This document shows, one piece after another, positions 1-8,108 of a DNA stretch of 64,000 nt. The position numbers and the translations under genes are program-made. The DNA is taken from the NCBI RefSeq assembly GCF_900129025.1, contig NZ_FQUM01000012.1, positions 1 through 64,000 of the forward strand, written 5' to 3'. Each line of letters starts with the position of its first letter. Position 1 is the stretch's first letter. The notes beneath the pieces are model-generated. The model saw nothing but the letters and a program-made list of their open reading frames with translations, did no database searches and had not been told where the DNA came from. The DNA is from Mariniphaga anaerophila. Its GTDB lineage: Bacteria; Bacteroidota; Bacteroidia; Bacteroidales; Prolixibacteraceae.

Positions 1-233
1 GTTTTCCCGGCATAATTCCAGTCTACATCGCACAGGGCAACAATGTTTTCTGCACTCATGTTGCGCAGGTTGTTGCGCCCCATGCCGCCTACGCCCACTC
101 CGGCAATGTTCAGCTTGTCGCTTGGCGATACGTGGCCGAAACGTTTGCCCAGCACGGTGCCGGGCACAATGGTCAGCCCGGCGCCTGCCAGGGCCGTGGC
201 TTTTACAAATTTCCTTCGGTTAATATTGGTCAT
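1..233 (-). CDS. Gfo/Idh/MocA-family oxidoreductase, partial (N-terminus only)
   Basis: Only the first 77 codons are present; the gene runs off the left edge. The protein opens with a Tat-type signal (RRKFVKATALAGAGL), then a Rossmann start with IAGVGVGGMGRNN and, about 20 residues later, IVALCDVDW, the usual beta-2 end of Gfo/Idh/MocA NAD(P)-binding domains. Such exported family members oxidise or epimerise sugars in the periplasm. The start ATG lies 27 bases after the stop of the ADP-ribosylglycohydrolase gene on the same strand, so it is probably the next gene of that operon. Its substrate cannot be read from this fragment. A second, full-length relative sits at 31546-32976. Confidence 0.85.
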   Translation of the reverse strand, partial: MTNINRRKFVKATALAGAGLTIVPGTVLGKRFGHVSPSDKLNIAGVGVGGMGRNNLRNMSAENIVALCDVDWNYAGK

Positions 234-260
234 GGTAATTCTATTATTTAAGTTTTAATA

Positions 261-1832
261 CTAATTTTCTTTGGAATAAATAAGTGCAGAATAGATGTTC
301 ACTTGGTATCCTTTAGGAACATCGGTTGCAACGAGTTTTACAGAATTAGGCCCGTCTTCTAACCGGTAGTTCCAATACACATTTGTTTTTCCGATTAGCG
401 ACTGGGTTGGCAGAGAAATCGTTTCGCCCAGTTTGTCATTGATGAATACATCCAGTTTTAAATTATGGTCTGGTAACGAACTGTCTGTTTTTACGGCGCC
501 TCCACTTAAAACGATTCCGGCGCCTTCAAATTGAATTTCAATTTCTTTTTCCGAATTGTTAATTACTTTTCCTGACAGTGGCCACTCGAAAGAGAGCCTT
601 TTTTCCGGATAAAGGTTTTCAAACGACTGCTCCATTTTTACCGGCGACACCGTTTGGTATGCTATTTCTACCGAGTCCTGGTGAAGTTGTCCACCATGAT
701 TTTCTATCATTTGTAAAGCATGCTTGTAACCCAGTTCATACGTGTCGATAAGAGAAAGCTCAGTGAAACTGAAATCTCTGTGTTCTACGCGGTCGAGCCC
801 CTGCTTCCAATAGTCAGGAATGTTGCTGTAACCCAGCATGGTGCCTAAAATACCTGCTGCGTTGGAAGGGTTGCAATCAGAATCCTGTCCGGCACGTGTA
901 CTTATGTCGATTGTTTTTCCGTAGTCGCTTTCGCCATACAGGAGGCCGAGAACGATGTACGCTGCATTTAAACTGGCATCGATATTAAATGCGTTAAAAA
1001 CACCGTCGGGACAGCCTTTTTCAAACGACCATTTTTTTTGTATTTCGAACCAGTTTTGTTTCCAGTCATTTGGGTACATTTTGTGCCATTTTATTACGTC
1101 AGCAATAATCTGGTAGAAACGACTTTCGTGAGGAATTGCTTTTAGTGCTTCGGTAACGATGAACTCCATATTATCGGAAATAAACGCCTGCGTGTACATT
1201 CCAGCTACAAAAACACCGCCGTACCAGCCGTCGCCATAATTCATAATATGGCCTATGCGGTCGCAAATTTCGGAAGACGCATTTATCATCCCCGGAGACA
1301 TGAGGCCTGCAAAATCCGATTCGATTTGAAAATCGATATCATCGGCGTGCGGGTTGTTGAAATAGTGTCCTGATTGAGGCGGCATAATTCCGTTTAGAAT
1401 ATTGTATCTGGCAGCCTGGTTGGCGTGCCACAACGGATATCCGGCATTTGCAAAAGCCAGTGCATGCAATGTGTCGGGAGCATCGAGGCCGTGCTCTTCG
1501 AAAACCGATACAAAAGTGAGATCCATGTAAACATCGTCGTAAAGGCCGGGGAACTGGTCGTACCAGAATTCCAACTGGTTTTCGTCCCAGGGAATAGGCA
1601 CTTCGTCGTTAATCATAGTGCCCAGCCATTTAAATTCAGTAGGTCCGCCGTAGGTGCATCCGATTACCTGGCCGGCCCAACCTCCTTTTATTTTGTCCTG
1701 CAAATCAGCTTTTGATATTTTTATTTTTTGATTTTGCGCTGGTGTGTCCGGTTTTGTTCCCGTGGTTCCGGAATTGCATCCGGAGACAGCGAAGAGAAGG
1801 GTTGCGATTCCGATGAACAGATTGATTTTCAT
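261..1832 (-). CDS. ADP-ribosylglycohydrolase-family lipoprotein
   Basis: The 523-residue protein has a lipoprotein signal with Cys19 (FAVSGC). The ADP-ribosylglycohydrolase fold spans roughly residues 45-385: GGWAGQVIGCTYGG at 50-63, the acidic metal site YDDVYMD near 98-104, and GQDSDCNPSNAAG at 315-327, which matches the second metal-binding motif of the family. Residues 420-523 look like an added beta-sandwich, possibly carbohydrate-binding. Family members cleave N- or O-glycosidic bonds to ribose using two divalent metals. Ribokinase and a GRP-type sugar transporter are encoded just upstream, so release of ribose from ADP-ribose or ribosides at the cell surface or in the periplasm is the likely role. 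The exact substrate is inferred from context, not shown. Confidence 0.88.
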   Translation of the reverse strand: MKINLFIGIATLLFAVSGCNSGTTGTKPDTPAQNQKIKISKADLQDKIKGGWAGQVIGCTYGGPTEFKWLGTMINDEVPIPWDENQLEFWYDQFPGLYDDVYMDLTFVSVFEEHGLDAPDTLHALAFANAGYPLWHANQAARYNILNGIMPPQSGHYFNNPHADDIDFQIESDFAGLMSPGMINASSEICDRIGHIMNYGDGWYGGVFVAGMYTQAFISDNMEFIVTEALKAIPHESRFYQIIADVIKWHKMYPNDWKQNWFEIQKKWSFEKGCPDGVFNAFNIDASLNAAYIVLGLLYGESDYGKTIDISTRAGQDSDCNPSNAAGILGTMLGYSNIPDYWKQGLDRVEHRDFSFTELSLIDTYELGYKHALQMIENHGGQLHQDSVEIAYQTVSPVKMEQSFENLYPEKRLSFEWPLSGKVINNSEKEIEIQFEGAGIVLSGGAVKTDSSLPDHNLKLDVFINDKLGETISLPTQSLIGKTNVYWNYRLEDGPNSVKLVATDVPKGYQVNIYSALIYSKEN

Positions 1833-1870
1833 TGTTATTTTTTTGATTTATTATGTTTTTCCTGATAAAC

Positions 1871-2785
1871 TCAAATAAAACAGTCTATTTCCTGCCTTGT
1901 TGGCGCAGACGGTTGCGCACCTATTCTGGTAACAGAAATTGCCGCAGCCCGCTGGGCAAAATCGATGGCTTCTTTTATTTCTTTACCGTCGGCCAATGCC
2001 AGTACCAAAGTTCCGTTAAATATATCGCCGGCCGCAGTGGTATCTACTGCTTTTGCCGGATACCCGACCAGCATTCCCTGGTGTTTTTCATTTTTCAGAT
2101 AAACTCCTTTTTCGCCCAGGGTAACCAGCACTGTTTTTGCTCCCATTTCACGAAGAGAACCGGCCATTTTCTGAATGTTATTTCCGGTAAGGTTTTCCTG
2201 AGCTGTTAAAATGCCTGCTTCAGATTCGTTGGGAGTGATTAGTGTCACTTTTTTTAACAAATCAACAGGAACCGGCATTGCCGGAGCAGGATTCAAAACG
2301 AAGGGAATGTTTTTGGCAGAGGCAATTTCTGCAACGGATAGAACTGTTTGTATCGGAATTTCCAGTTGCGCTAAAATAAGTTGTGCTTCTGAAAAAGCGT
2401 CTTCAAACTGTTCGATGTCTTCCGGCAGAAGCAGATTGTTTGCCCCGGGCGCAACTGCAATGCTGTTTTCGCCGTCGTTAGCAACAGCAATTAAGGCAAT
2501 TCCGGAGTGTTCTCCCTTTACCACTTTTATGTATGAAGTGTTGATTCCTTCCTTCCTGTAATTTTCAATTGCCTGCCTTCCGAAAGCATCATCAGCAACG
2601 CAGGTAATAAAAGTTACGTCGGCTCCTGCCCGGGCTGCAGCCACAGCCTGGTTTGCTCCTTTTCCTCCGGGAATCATCATGAAATTTTTGCCAATGATTG
2701 TTTCCCCGGGAATAGGAATACGCGGTACTTTTATTACCATATCGGTATTTGAACTTCCAACTATTACAATTTTGGGTTTTTTCAT
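1871..2785 (-). CDS. rbsK: Ribokinase
   Basis: A 304-residue PfkB-family kinase of normal ribokinase length. It shows the N-terminal substrate signature IPGGKGANQAVAAARAG (about residues 38-54) and the C-terminal DTTAAGDIFNG (248-258), with Asp254 as the expected catalytic base. It phosphorylates D-ribose to ribose 5-phosphate in the cytoplasm with ATP and a monovalent cation. It starts 5 bases after the stop of the upstream sugar transporter and is followed by the ADP-ribosylglycohydrolase, so the three are almost certainly co-transcribed. Other PfkB sugars (deoxyribose, nucleosides) are possible, but the motif set is closest to ribokinase. Confidence 0.92.
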   Translation of the reverse strand: MKKPKIVIVGSSNTDMVIKVPRIPIPGETIIGKNFMMIPGGKGANQAVAAARAGADVTFITCVADDAFGRQAIENYRKEGINTSYIKVVKGEHSGIALIAVANDGENSIAVAPGANNLLLPEDIEQFEDAFSEAQLILAQLEIPIQTVLSVAEIASAKNIPFVLNPAPAMPVPVDLLKKVTLITPNESEAGILTAQENLTGNNIQKMAGSLREMGAKTVLVTLGEKGVYLKNEKHQGMLVGYPAKAVDTTAAGDIFNGTLVLALADGKEIKEAIDFAQRAAAISVTRIGAQPSAPTRQEIDCFI

Positions 2786-2790
2786 TTTAA

Positions 2791-3792
2791 TTAATATAAC
2801 CGTGCAACAATAATAAGGGATAAACCAACCACAAAGAATGCGAACATGGCAGTCAGCAGTCCTTTTACATTTTTGGCCCCTTTAAATTCTTTCCAGATAA
2901 ACACACCCCACAGCGCAGCCACCAGAGTAGCGCCCTGTCCCAGTCCGTAAGAAATAGCATAACCTGCCTGTTCTGCAGCAATAATGTTTAGCGTCATTCC
3001 CAAACTCCATATGGCACCACCTAAAATGCCAACCATATGTAATTTTGCATTTCCTTTTTTGATATAGTCTTTGTACGTAACTTTTTCTCCAACGAGAGGT
3101 TTGTACATAAAAATGGTGTTCCACAAAAAGTTGGAAACAAGCAAGCCTACAGCAAAAATAACGGAGGCTGTGTATGGTGTGAGTTTGTTTGCTTCAGGAG
3201 TTACAAAATCGGCGGTCATTGATGCTGCTACAAACCGGTAGAAGAATCCCATTAAAAAACCGGCAACAAGTGAAATAATAATTCCTTTGGTAGAATTACC
3301 CGAACTTGAAGAAGGTAACTTTCGGTAAGCCATTGCATCCAGAACAATTGCTACGGTTACCAATGCAACACCCGCGAACAATAAAACCGGATTTCCCAGT
3401 GGGGTTGCCATGTAGTTGGAAACAACTCCAATGACAAGCGCCAACCCGATTCCAACCGGAAACGCGACTGCCATACCGGCAATTGCAATTGCAGCTACCA
3501 GCAGAATGTTTGCTATGTTAAATACTGTGCCACCTAAAAATGCCAGACCAATTGATCGGAAGTCTGCCTGAGCTAAGTCTTCCAGAAAACTGCGCCCTTC
3601 TGTTCCGATGCTTCCGGCGGTAAACGCAAGTATCAAAGCCAGAAGTAAAACGCCAATGGCGTAATCCCAATAGAACAATTGAAAAGACCAACTCTTTTCT
3701 GCCATTTTTTGGGTGTTCCCCCAAGAGCCCCAGCATAACATGGTTATGAAGGCCAGGAAAACGGCTAATCCGTAAGAATGAATAACTAACAT
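2791..3792 (-). CDS. GRP-family sugar transporter, probable ribose permease
   Basis: A 333-residue inner-membrane protein with about ten hydrophobic segments and almost no soluble domain. The N-terminus FITMLCWGSWGNTQK and the repeated Gly-rich helices resemble the glucose/ribose porter (GRP; GlcU/RbsU) family of the drug/metabolite transporter superfamily. It would carry the monosaccharide across the inner membrane, with ribokinase trapping it as the phosphate. Placement directly before ribokinase supports ribose as substrate. The characterised Bacteroides ribose-utilization locus also pairs this transporter type with ribokinases, as I recall. An L-rhamnose/RhaT-type substrate is the main alternative. 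Confidence 0.85.
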   Translation of the reverse strand: MLVIHSYGLAVFLAFITMLCWGSWGNTQKMAEKSWSFQLFYWDYAIGVLLLALILAFTAGSIGTEGRSFLEDLAQADFRSIGLAFLGGTVFNIANILLVAAIAIAGMAVAFPVGIGLALVIGVVSNYMATPLGNPVLLFAGVALVTVAIVLDAMAYRKLPSSSSGNSTKGIIISLVAGFLMGFFYRFVAASMTADFVTPEANKLTPYTASVIFAVGLLVSNFLWNTIFMYKPLVGEKVTYKDYIKKGNAKLHMVGILGGAIWSLGMTLNIIAAEQAGYAISYGLGQGATLVAALWGVFIWKEFKGAKNVKGLLTAMFAFFVVGLSLIIVARLY

Positions 3793-3816
3793 GGTTTTTT
3801 ATTTTACATATTATTT

Positions 3817-5151
3817 TTAATAAATAGAATTTTCTACTTCGATAAATTCAGATGAAGACATTTTTCCGTCAGCAGAATAGGCACAAACTTTATAAATGTT
3901 TTTTCCGTCGGAACTTGTTTCGGTATCATTAAAAAATGTTTTACAATTACCCTGAGCATTGTATTGCAGGTCAGCAATCAGCTCGTCGTTTTTGAAAACA
4001 TAAAAGCCTGCAAGCGACAGTTTCGATTCCGGTTCGTCCCAACTAATGGTAACTGCACCGTTAGATTTATTAGCTATTACCGCTCTGACCGGAGACGGTT
4101 CCTGACTGTCGGGGAAAGTTCCTTCGTGTACATAGTGCATGTATGTTTTATGGAATTCATCGGTTTTTAAAAAAGGGCTGTAATAATGACTGTATGCAAA
4201 AGTTATTATGTTACTAACATAAGGCGAAACAGCTTCCATTTGTTTTACAAAACGGTCGAGTGGGGCAGCGGTCCAAAATTGCTGATCAAATGTTTCTGCA
4301 TCAGACCAAAACTCTAGGCCGGGCACCAGTTTTACGGCGTCTGCCATTGTGCTGAACCATTCATCAACCATTTCAAGTTCCAGCCCTCCAGCACCTACGC
4401 AATCCTGAGGTGCAAAAATGTCTCCTTTGCGAAAATTAACCCGGGGCAATACATATTTCCACATTTCGGCGTTTTCGGGGGAGTTGCCAACGCGGTAATT
4501 CACAAAAGGACAGAGCATAAATGGCATTTCGGGGGTAATTTCGTTCAGGTGATTTATATTTATGTTTAATGCATTTATCAATACATCCTGTCTTTCGGTG
4601 GTCTTTACATTTAAGTTGTCTACTTCCCAAACCCAGTACCAACCGTACATGGTATTTGGGTATTTGTTTTTGTACTTTTTAACCAACTCTGTTGCCACCT
4701 GGTTTCCTGTCTCCATTTGTGCGAACAGCCACTCGGGAGAAAACGAAGCGGTCCACCAGTTTTCGTGGAAATTTAAACCGAGAAATACTTTGAACCCTGC
4801 TTCTTTTGCATTTCTCAAACAATTTTCAACTAGATCTGAATTATGCTTTTTAACGGTTCCGGGAATTTCGCTGTTGTATATTGTTCTGGGAATATTGTCG
4901 GTGTTTGAATATAATGTAGGTGCGAGTACCAGGTATTCCATTCCTACTTCTTTTAGCATTGCTAATTCTTGTTGCCATCGTTGGTCGTCCCAGCGGGCAA
5001 TTAAGTTGTCTTGAATGAAGGTGCCTGTTGCCACCGGGTGGCTTTTTTGTGGAGGCGTATTTTCTGCGCTGTTGCACCCGAAACTGATGATTATCAAAAA
5101 TATCAGATATGCGAAAGCAAAAGGAATTCGTGGATGTTTTTTATGAGCCAT
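3817..5151 (-). CDS. DUF4434-like lipoprotein with C-terminal fibronectin-III domain
   Basis: The start at 5151 is chosen because it gives a clean lipoprotein signal (MAHKKHPRIPFAFAYLIF, Cys at about 27). An upstream in-frame start at 5229 would place 26 unrelated residues before it. Residues from about 45 (GTFIQDNLIARWDDQRW) to 320 look like a TIM-barrel of the DUF4434 type, with WYWVWEVDNLN as a candidate catalytic strand. A fibronectin-III-like domain follows at about 350-444 (SPVRAVIANKSNGAVTISW). This suggests a surface glycoside hydrolase or glycan-binding protein, but no activity can be assigned. It follows the IPT/TIG gene after an intergenic stem-loop and precedes the transporter gene by 24 bases. 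Confidence 0.75.
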   Translation of the reverse strand: MAHKKHPRIPFAFAYLIFLIIISFGCNSAENTPPQKSHPVATGTFIQDNLIARWDDQRWQQELAMLKEVGMEYLVLAPTLYSNTDNIPRTIYNSEIPGTVKKHNSDLVENCLRNAKEAGFKVFLGLNFHENWWTASFSPEWLFAQMETGNQVATELVKKYKNKYPNTMYGWYWVWEVDNLNVKTTERQDVLINALNININHLNEITPEMPFMLCPFVNYRVGNSPENAEMWKYVLPRVNFRKGDIFAPQDCVGAGGLELEMVDEWFSTMADAVKLVPGLEFWSDAETFDQQFWTAAPLDRFVKQMEAVSPYVSNIITFAYSHYYSPFLKTDEFHKTYMHYVHEGTFPDSQEPSPVRAVIANKSNGAVTISWDEPESKLSLAGFYVFKNDELIADLQYNAQGNCKTFFNDTETSSDGKNIYKVCAYSADGKMSSSEFIEVENSIY

Positions 5152-5202
5152 GTCGAAGTTTGATGCAATAGTTATTGAAGATAGAAAGAAAAAAGAGAAA
5201 TA

Positions 5203-5237
5203 CCTGCCCCGTGGTATAAAACTCGTCACGAGGCAGG
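5203..5237 (-). terminator. Intra-operon stem-loop, terminator-like
   Basis: The 11-base arms 5203-5213 and 5227-5237 pair with a single mismatch around a 13-base loop. Read on the minus strand, the stem is followed by a pyrimidine-rich, T-rich tract. It sits between the IPT/TIG gene and the DUF4434-like gene, so it could lower transcription of the downstream catabolic genes relative to the surface-binding genes. The plus-strand side also runs into T8, so it could act in both directions. Confidence 0.6.
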
Positions 5238-5256
5238 GTGTTGCTTTTTTTTGAAG

Positions 5257-6372
5257 TTAATCTTTCAACGAAATTCTGAAGTTATCCCAGCCCATTTTAA
5301 CCGGCTCTCCGGCGGGAGAATCGATGCGAATGTTAAACGATCCGATGTAATCTTTGTTTCCTGTAAAATCTACTGGAATAAGTCTTTCCAGAGGAATCCG
5401 TATCGTTTGCCATTGTCCCATTTTTTGCACCACAAGGTCGGATGCAGTAATTTGCATTGGCGTGTGATTCCAGTAATTATAAAGATAAAAGTTGGTATTC
5501 ATAATCGGCTGGATCATATTCAATTCAAATTTTATTTCGTATTTGTCGGGATGATCTTTCATGTCATTGGAATAGTTGAACCCGGTTCCAATCATATATG
5601 CCCATCCGCTGCCTCCCGAACCTACATTCAGTAGCGAGTATTTCCCTGATACCGGTTTTGGGTCGTCCCATAAACCTACGTATTGTGCTCCGTCGGCTCC
5701 GGTATATGGCACGTCATCGAAGTTGGTTACCAGGTTCTGTCTGTCGGCATAAAAACCGGGACATTCGGCTGTTGCGTCAAATTTTTGATTTATCAGCTGC
5801 AGCTTAATGTTTTGATCAACGTTTTCAGGAACTTTTACCGTAATAAAGTTTGTTCCCACGTTAATAACCGGGTTTTCTGTTCCGTTAAACGAAATTACCG
5901 TATTGGACGGGTCTACTTCGTACAACTGGAAGAAGTCGCCGTAAATCCGTAACGTGTCACCGGGAGGCGTGTATTCGTTAAACATTCCGGTCAGTTTTAT
6001 TTCCGGGATGTCTACCGAAAAATCAAATTCAAACTCGCCGCCTTCTGTAACCACTTTTACTTTGTTGTTTATTTCGGTTGGCATAACAACTGGAATTTGC
6101 AAATAAAGGATGTTGTTTTCGTAGTAAACGTCCTTCATGTCTACGGGTACATCGTTAAAGTAGATTGATTTTGCCGTTTCAATGTTACTCCCCTGAATTG
6201 CAATCCAGTCACCCATTTCGCCTGTGGATATGGAAGTGTCCGGCTGTTTTAGCGGAGTTATTTTTAAGAATTTTGGCGATTCGTAAACTGGATCGTCTTT
6301 CTCGCACGAAACAAGAGGCAATAATATGGCTGCAAAAACCAGAAGCTTGAAATATTTTTTTATTGTATTCAT
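5257..6372 (-). CDS. IPT/TIG-domain surface glycan-binding lipoprotein (SusE/F position)
   Basis: The start at 6372 gives MNTIKKYFKLLVF and a lipoprotein signal ending ILLPLVSC. An alternative ATG at 6393 abuts the susD stop and adds seven residues. After the lipid anchor come two IPT/TIG-like Ig domains (about residues 35-120 and 125-205; ISTGEMGDWIAIQGSNI and LTGMFNEYTPPGDTL). A C-terminal beta-sandwich (about 210-370) contains GWDNFRISL and resembles a carbohydrate-binding module. Genes in this position after susD usually encode surface glycan-binding proteins that help SusC/D capture substrate. No catalytic motif is seen. The ligand is unknown. Confidence 0.8.
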   Translation of the reverse strand: MNTIKKYFKLLVFAAILLPLVSCEKDDPVYESPKFLKITPLKQPDTSISTGEMGDWIAIQGSNIETAKSIYFNDVPVDMKDVYYENNILYLQIPVVMPTEINNKVKVVTEGGEFEFDFSVDIPEIKLTGMFNEYTPPGDTLRIYGDFFQLYEVDPSNTVISFNGTENPVINVGTNFITVKVPENVDQNIKLQLINQKFDATAECPGFYADRQNLVTNFDDVPYTGADGAQYVGLWDDPKPVSGKYSLLNVGSGGSGWAYMIGTGFNYSNDMKDHPDKYEIKFELNMIQPIMNTNFYLYNYWNHTPMQITASDLVVQKMGQWQTIRIPLERLIPVDFTGNKDYIGSFNIRIDSPAGEPVKMGWDNFRISLKD

Positions 6373-6393
6373 TTTCTTATGTTTTAAGTTCAT

Positions 6394-8091
6394 TTACCAC
6401 CCCGGATTATTTGTTTCAATTAACGGGTTTGTATTGATTTCGTTAGCAGGTAACGGAAGTAAAAGATGCCTGTCCTGCCTTCTTTTTACAACATCTTTTT
6501 CATCTACATCAATGGCATTCATTGTTTGAAGATAAATGCCCCAGCGCAACAAGTCAAATCTTCTTAACCCTTCTCCGGCAAACTCTTTAGCTCTTTCTTC
6601 AAGAATGTATGAACGGAAAGATTCCTGGGTCCAGGGGCGGGTTTGCCCAATGTCGGTCACTTTTGTGCTGTTGTTCCGTATGTTCAGTTTTTCTACTTCG
6701 AGCAACGCGTCGGGCGTGGGGCCGCCATTTACTTCGTTGGCTGCCTCGGCATAAAGCAGAATTACTTCGGCGTAGCGCATAAACGGGAAATTGAAGTCGG
6801 TTCTGCTTCCGTCTAATGGCACAGATACCTGCCTGAACTTGGTGAGTTTCGAACCGTAGAGGTGTGCGTCGTATCGCAATATGTCCGACGGAGAGTAGCC
6901 GTCTGTTCCCAATCTTACTTTTACGCTGTCTTTGGCCGGGTAGTAGGAGTAAATCAGGTTACCTTCATTATCAACATCAATTGGCACCCGGTGAATAACT
7001 CCCCATCTTGCGCGCCCGTCATTTTCGTCGAAAAGCTGGTACCAATGGTCGCGTTGAACATAATAGCCTGACGAAAGGGTTCCGTTTTCGGTGTAATACC
7101 CGGCGTAGTCTGTGGCAACAAAGTTGCTGGTTTCGGTGCTCCCGGGTATGGTTTGCAAGGTGAAAATAAATTCGCCTCTGTTTTTGCTTGCCACTGCCCA
7201 TAATTCCTGCTGCGATGGGTACAGGTAAAAGTCGTTGGACTGGATAACTTCTTTTGCCTTGTCCATTGCCAGTTTGAAATACTCCTGCGAATTGAAACTT
7301 TCGTATCCGGCAACCTGACTTTTTTCGAAGGTCAGTTTTTGAGGAACAGGGATGAATATTTTAATTCCTTCTTCATCGTACCTGTGTCCCGGTCCGCCCA
7401 TCACGGAAATTTGCCCTGATGGCATTGAGGCAGAAGCAATGGTTGCATACACTTTAGCCAGAAGCGCTTTTGCCGCTCCGCTCGAAACGTGCCCAATGGT
7501 GTATTGAGGATCTTGCGTTGAGAACATCGCTTCTTCTGCGTACTTTAATTCTTCGATAATGTGTTCGTAAACATCTTTAATAGGCGAGCGGGGTTTGTAA
7601 AGGTCGGCTCCTTCGGCAATCGAAACTTTATACAAACACAGGTCTCCGTAAAACTGAACCAGATTGAAATAGCTCCATGCTTTCAAAAAGGCCAGTTCTC
7701 CCATGGCGTTGGATTTTACTTTTTCATCGATATCCATTTGTTCAATTAACGATTTGTGGTAATTGGCTCGATGGATTGCAATGTAATAGTAGTTGTAAAA
7801 GTTGGTGTTGGAACTATTTTCGTAAAAGTTTCCGGCACCAATTGTTCCAAAAGCCCAGGTTGGCCCGCTTTGGTAGTCGCAATCAAAATTTACAATTGTA
7901 TGGTAGTTGCCCCATTCAAAACCGTAGTTTAGCGGATTGTAAGCGCCTGCAACCAGCTGGTCGTAGTTTTTGTTGTCAACAAGATCTTCTCCGGCAATAA
8001 AAGTATAGGTGTTCTCTTCCAGTAAGTCGGAACACGCCGATACTATTACGCTTATGGCGATAAATAGTATGTATTTAATTTTTGTTTTCAT
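6394..8091 (-). CDS. SusD/RagB-family outer-membrane lipoprotein
   Basis: The 565-residue protein begins with a lipoprotein signal (Cys20 in VIVSACSDLLEE). It shows the SusD N-terminal helical region (GELAFLKAWSYFNLVQFYGD near 130-150) and the SusD C-terminal region (EERAKEFAGEGLRRFDLLRWG near 510-530), followed by the usual LLLPLPANEINTNP ending. SusD proteins form the extracellular lid of the paired SusC TonB-dependent channel and bind the oligosaccharide. It begins 17 bases after the SusC stop on the same strand. The ligand is inferred to be a riboside or ribose-containing compound from the downstream genes only. Confidence 0.93.
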   Translation of the reverse strand: MKTKIKYILFIAISVIVSACSDLLEENTYTFIAGEDLVDNKNYDQLVAGAYNPLNYGFEWGNYHTIVNFDCDYQSGPTWAFGTIGAGNFYENSSNTNFYNYYYIAIHRANYHKSLIEQMDIDEKVKSNAMGELAFLKAWSYFNLVQFYGDLCLYKVSIAEGADLYKPRSPIKDVYEHIIEELKYAEEAMFSTQDPQYTIGHVSSGAAKALLAKVYATIASASMPSGQISVMGGPGHRYDEEGIKIFIPVPQKLTFEKSQVAGYESFNSQEYFKLAMDKAKEVIQSNDFYLYPSQQELWAVASKNRGEFIFTLQTIPGSTETSNFVATDYAGYYTENGTLSSGYYVQRDHWYQLFDENDGRARWGVIHRVPIDVDNEGNLIYSYYPAKDSVKVRLGTDGYSPSDILRYDAHLYGSKLTKFRQVSVPLDGSRTDFNFPFMRYAEVILLYAEAANEVNGGPTPDALLEVEKLNIRNNSTKVTDIGQTRPWTQESFRSYILEERAKEFAGEGLRRFDLLRWGIYLQTMNAIDVDEKDVVKRRQDRHLLLPLPANEINTNPLIETNNPGW

Positions 8092-8108
8092 TTTAATAAA
8101 GTTGAAAT

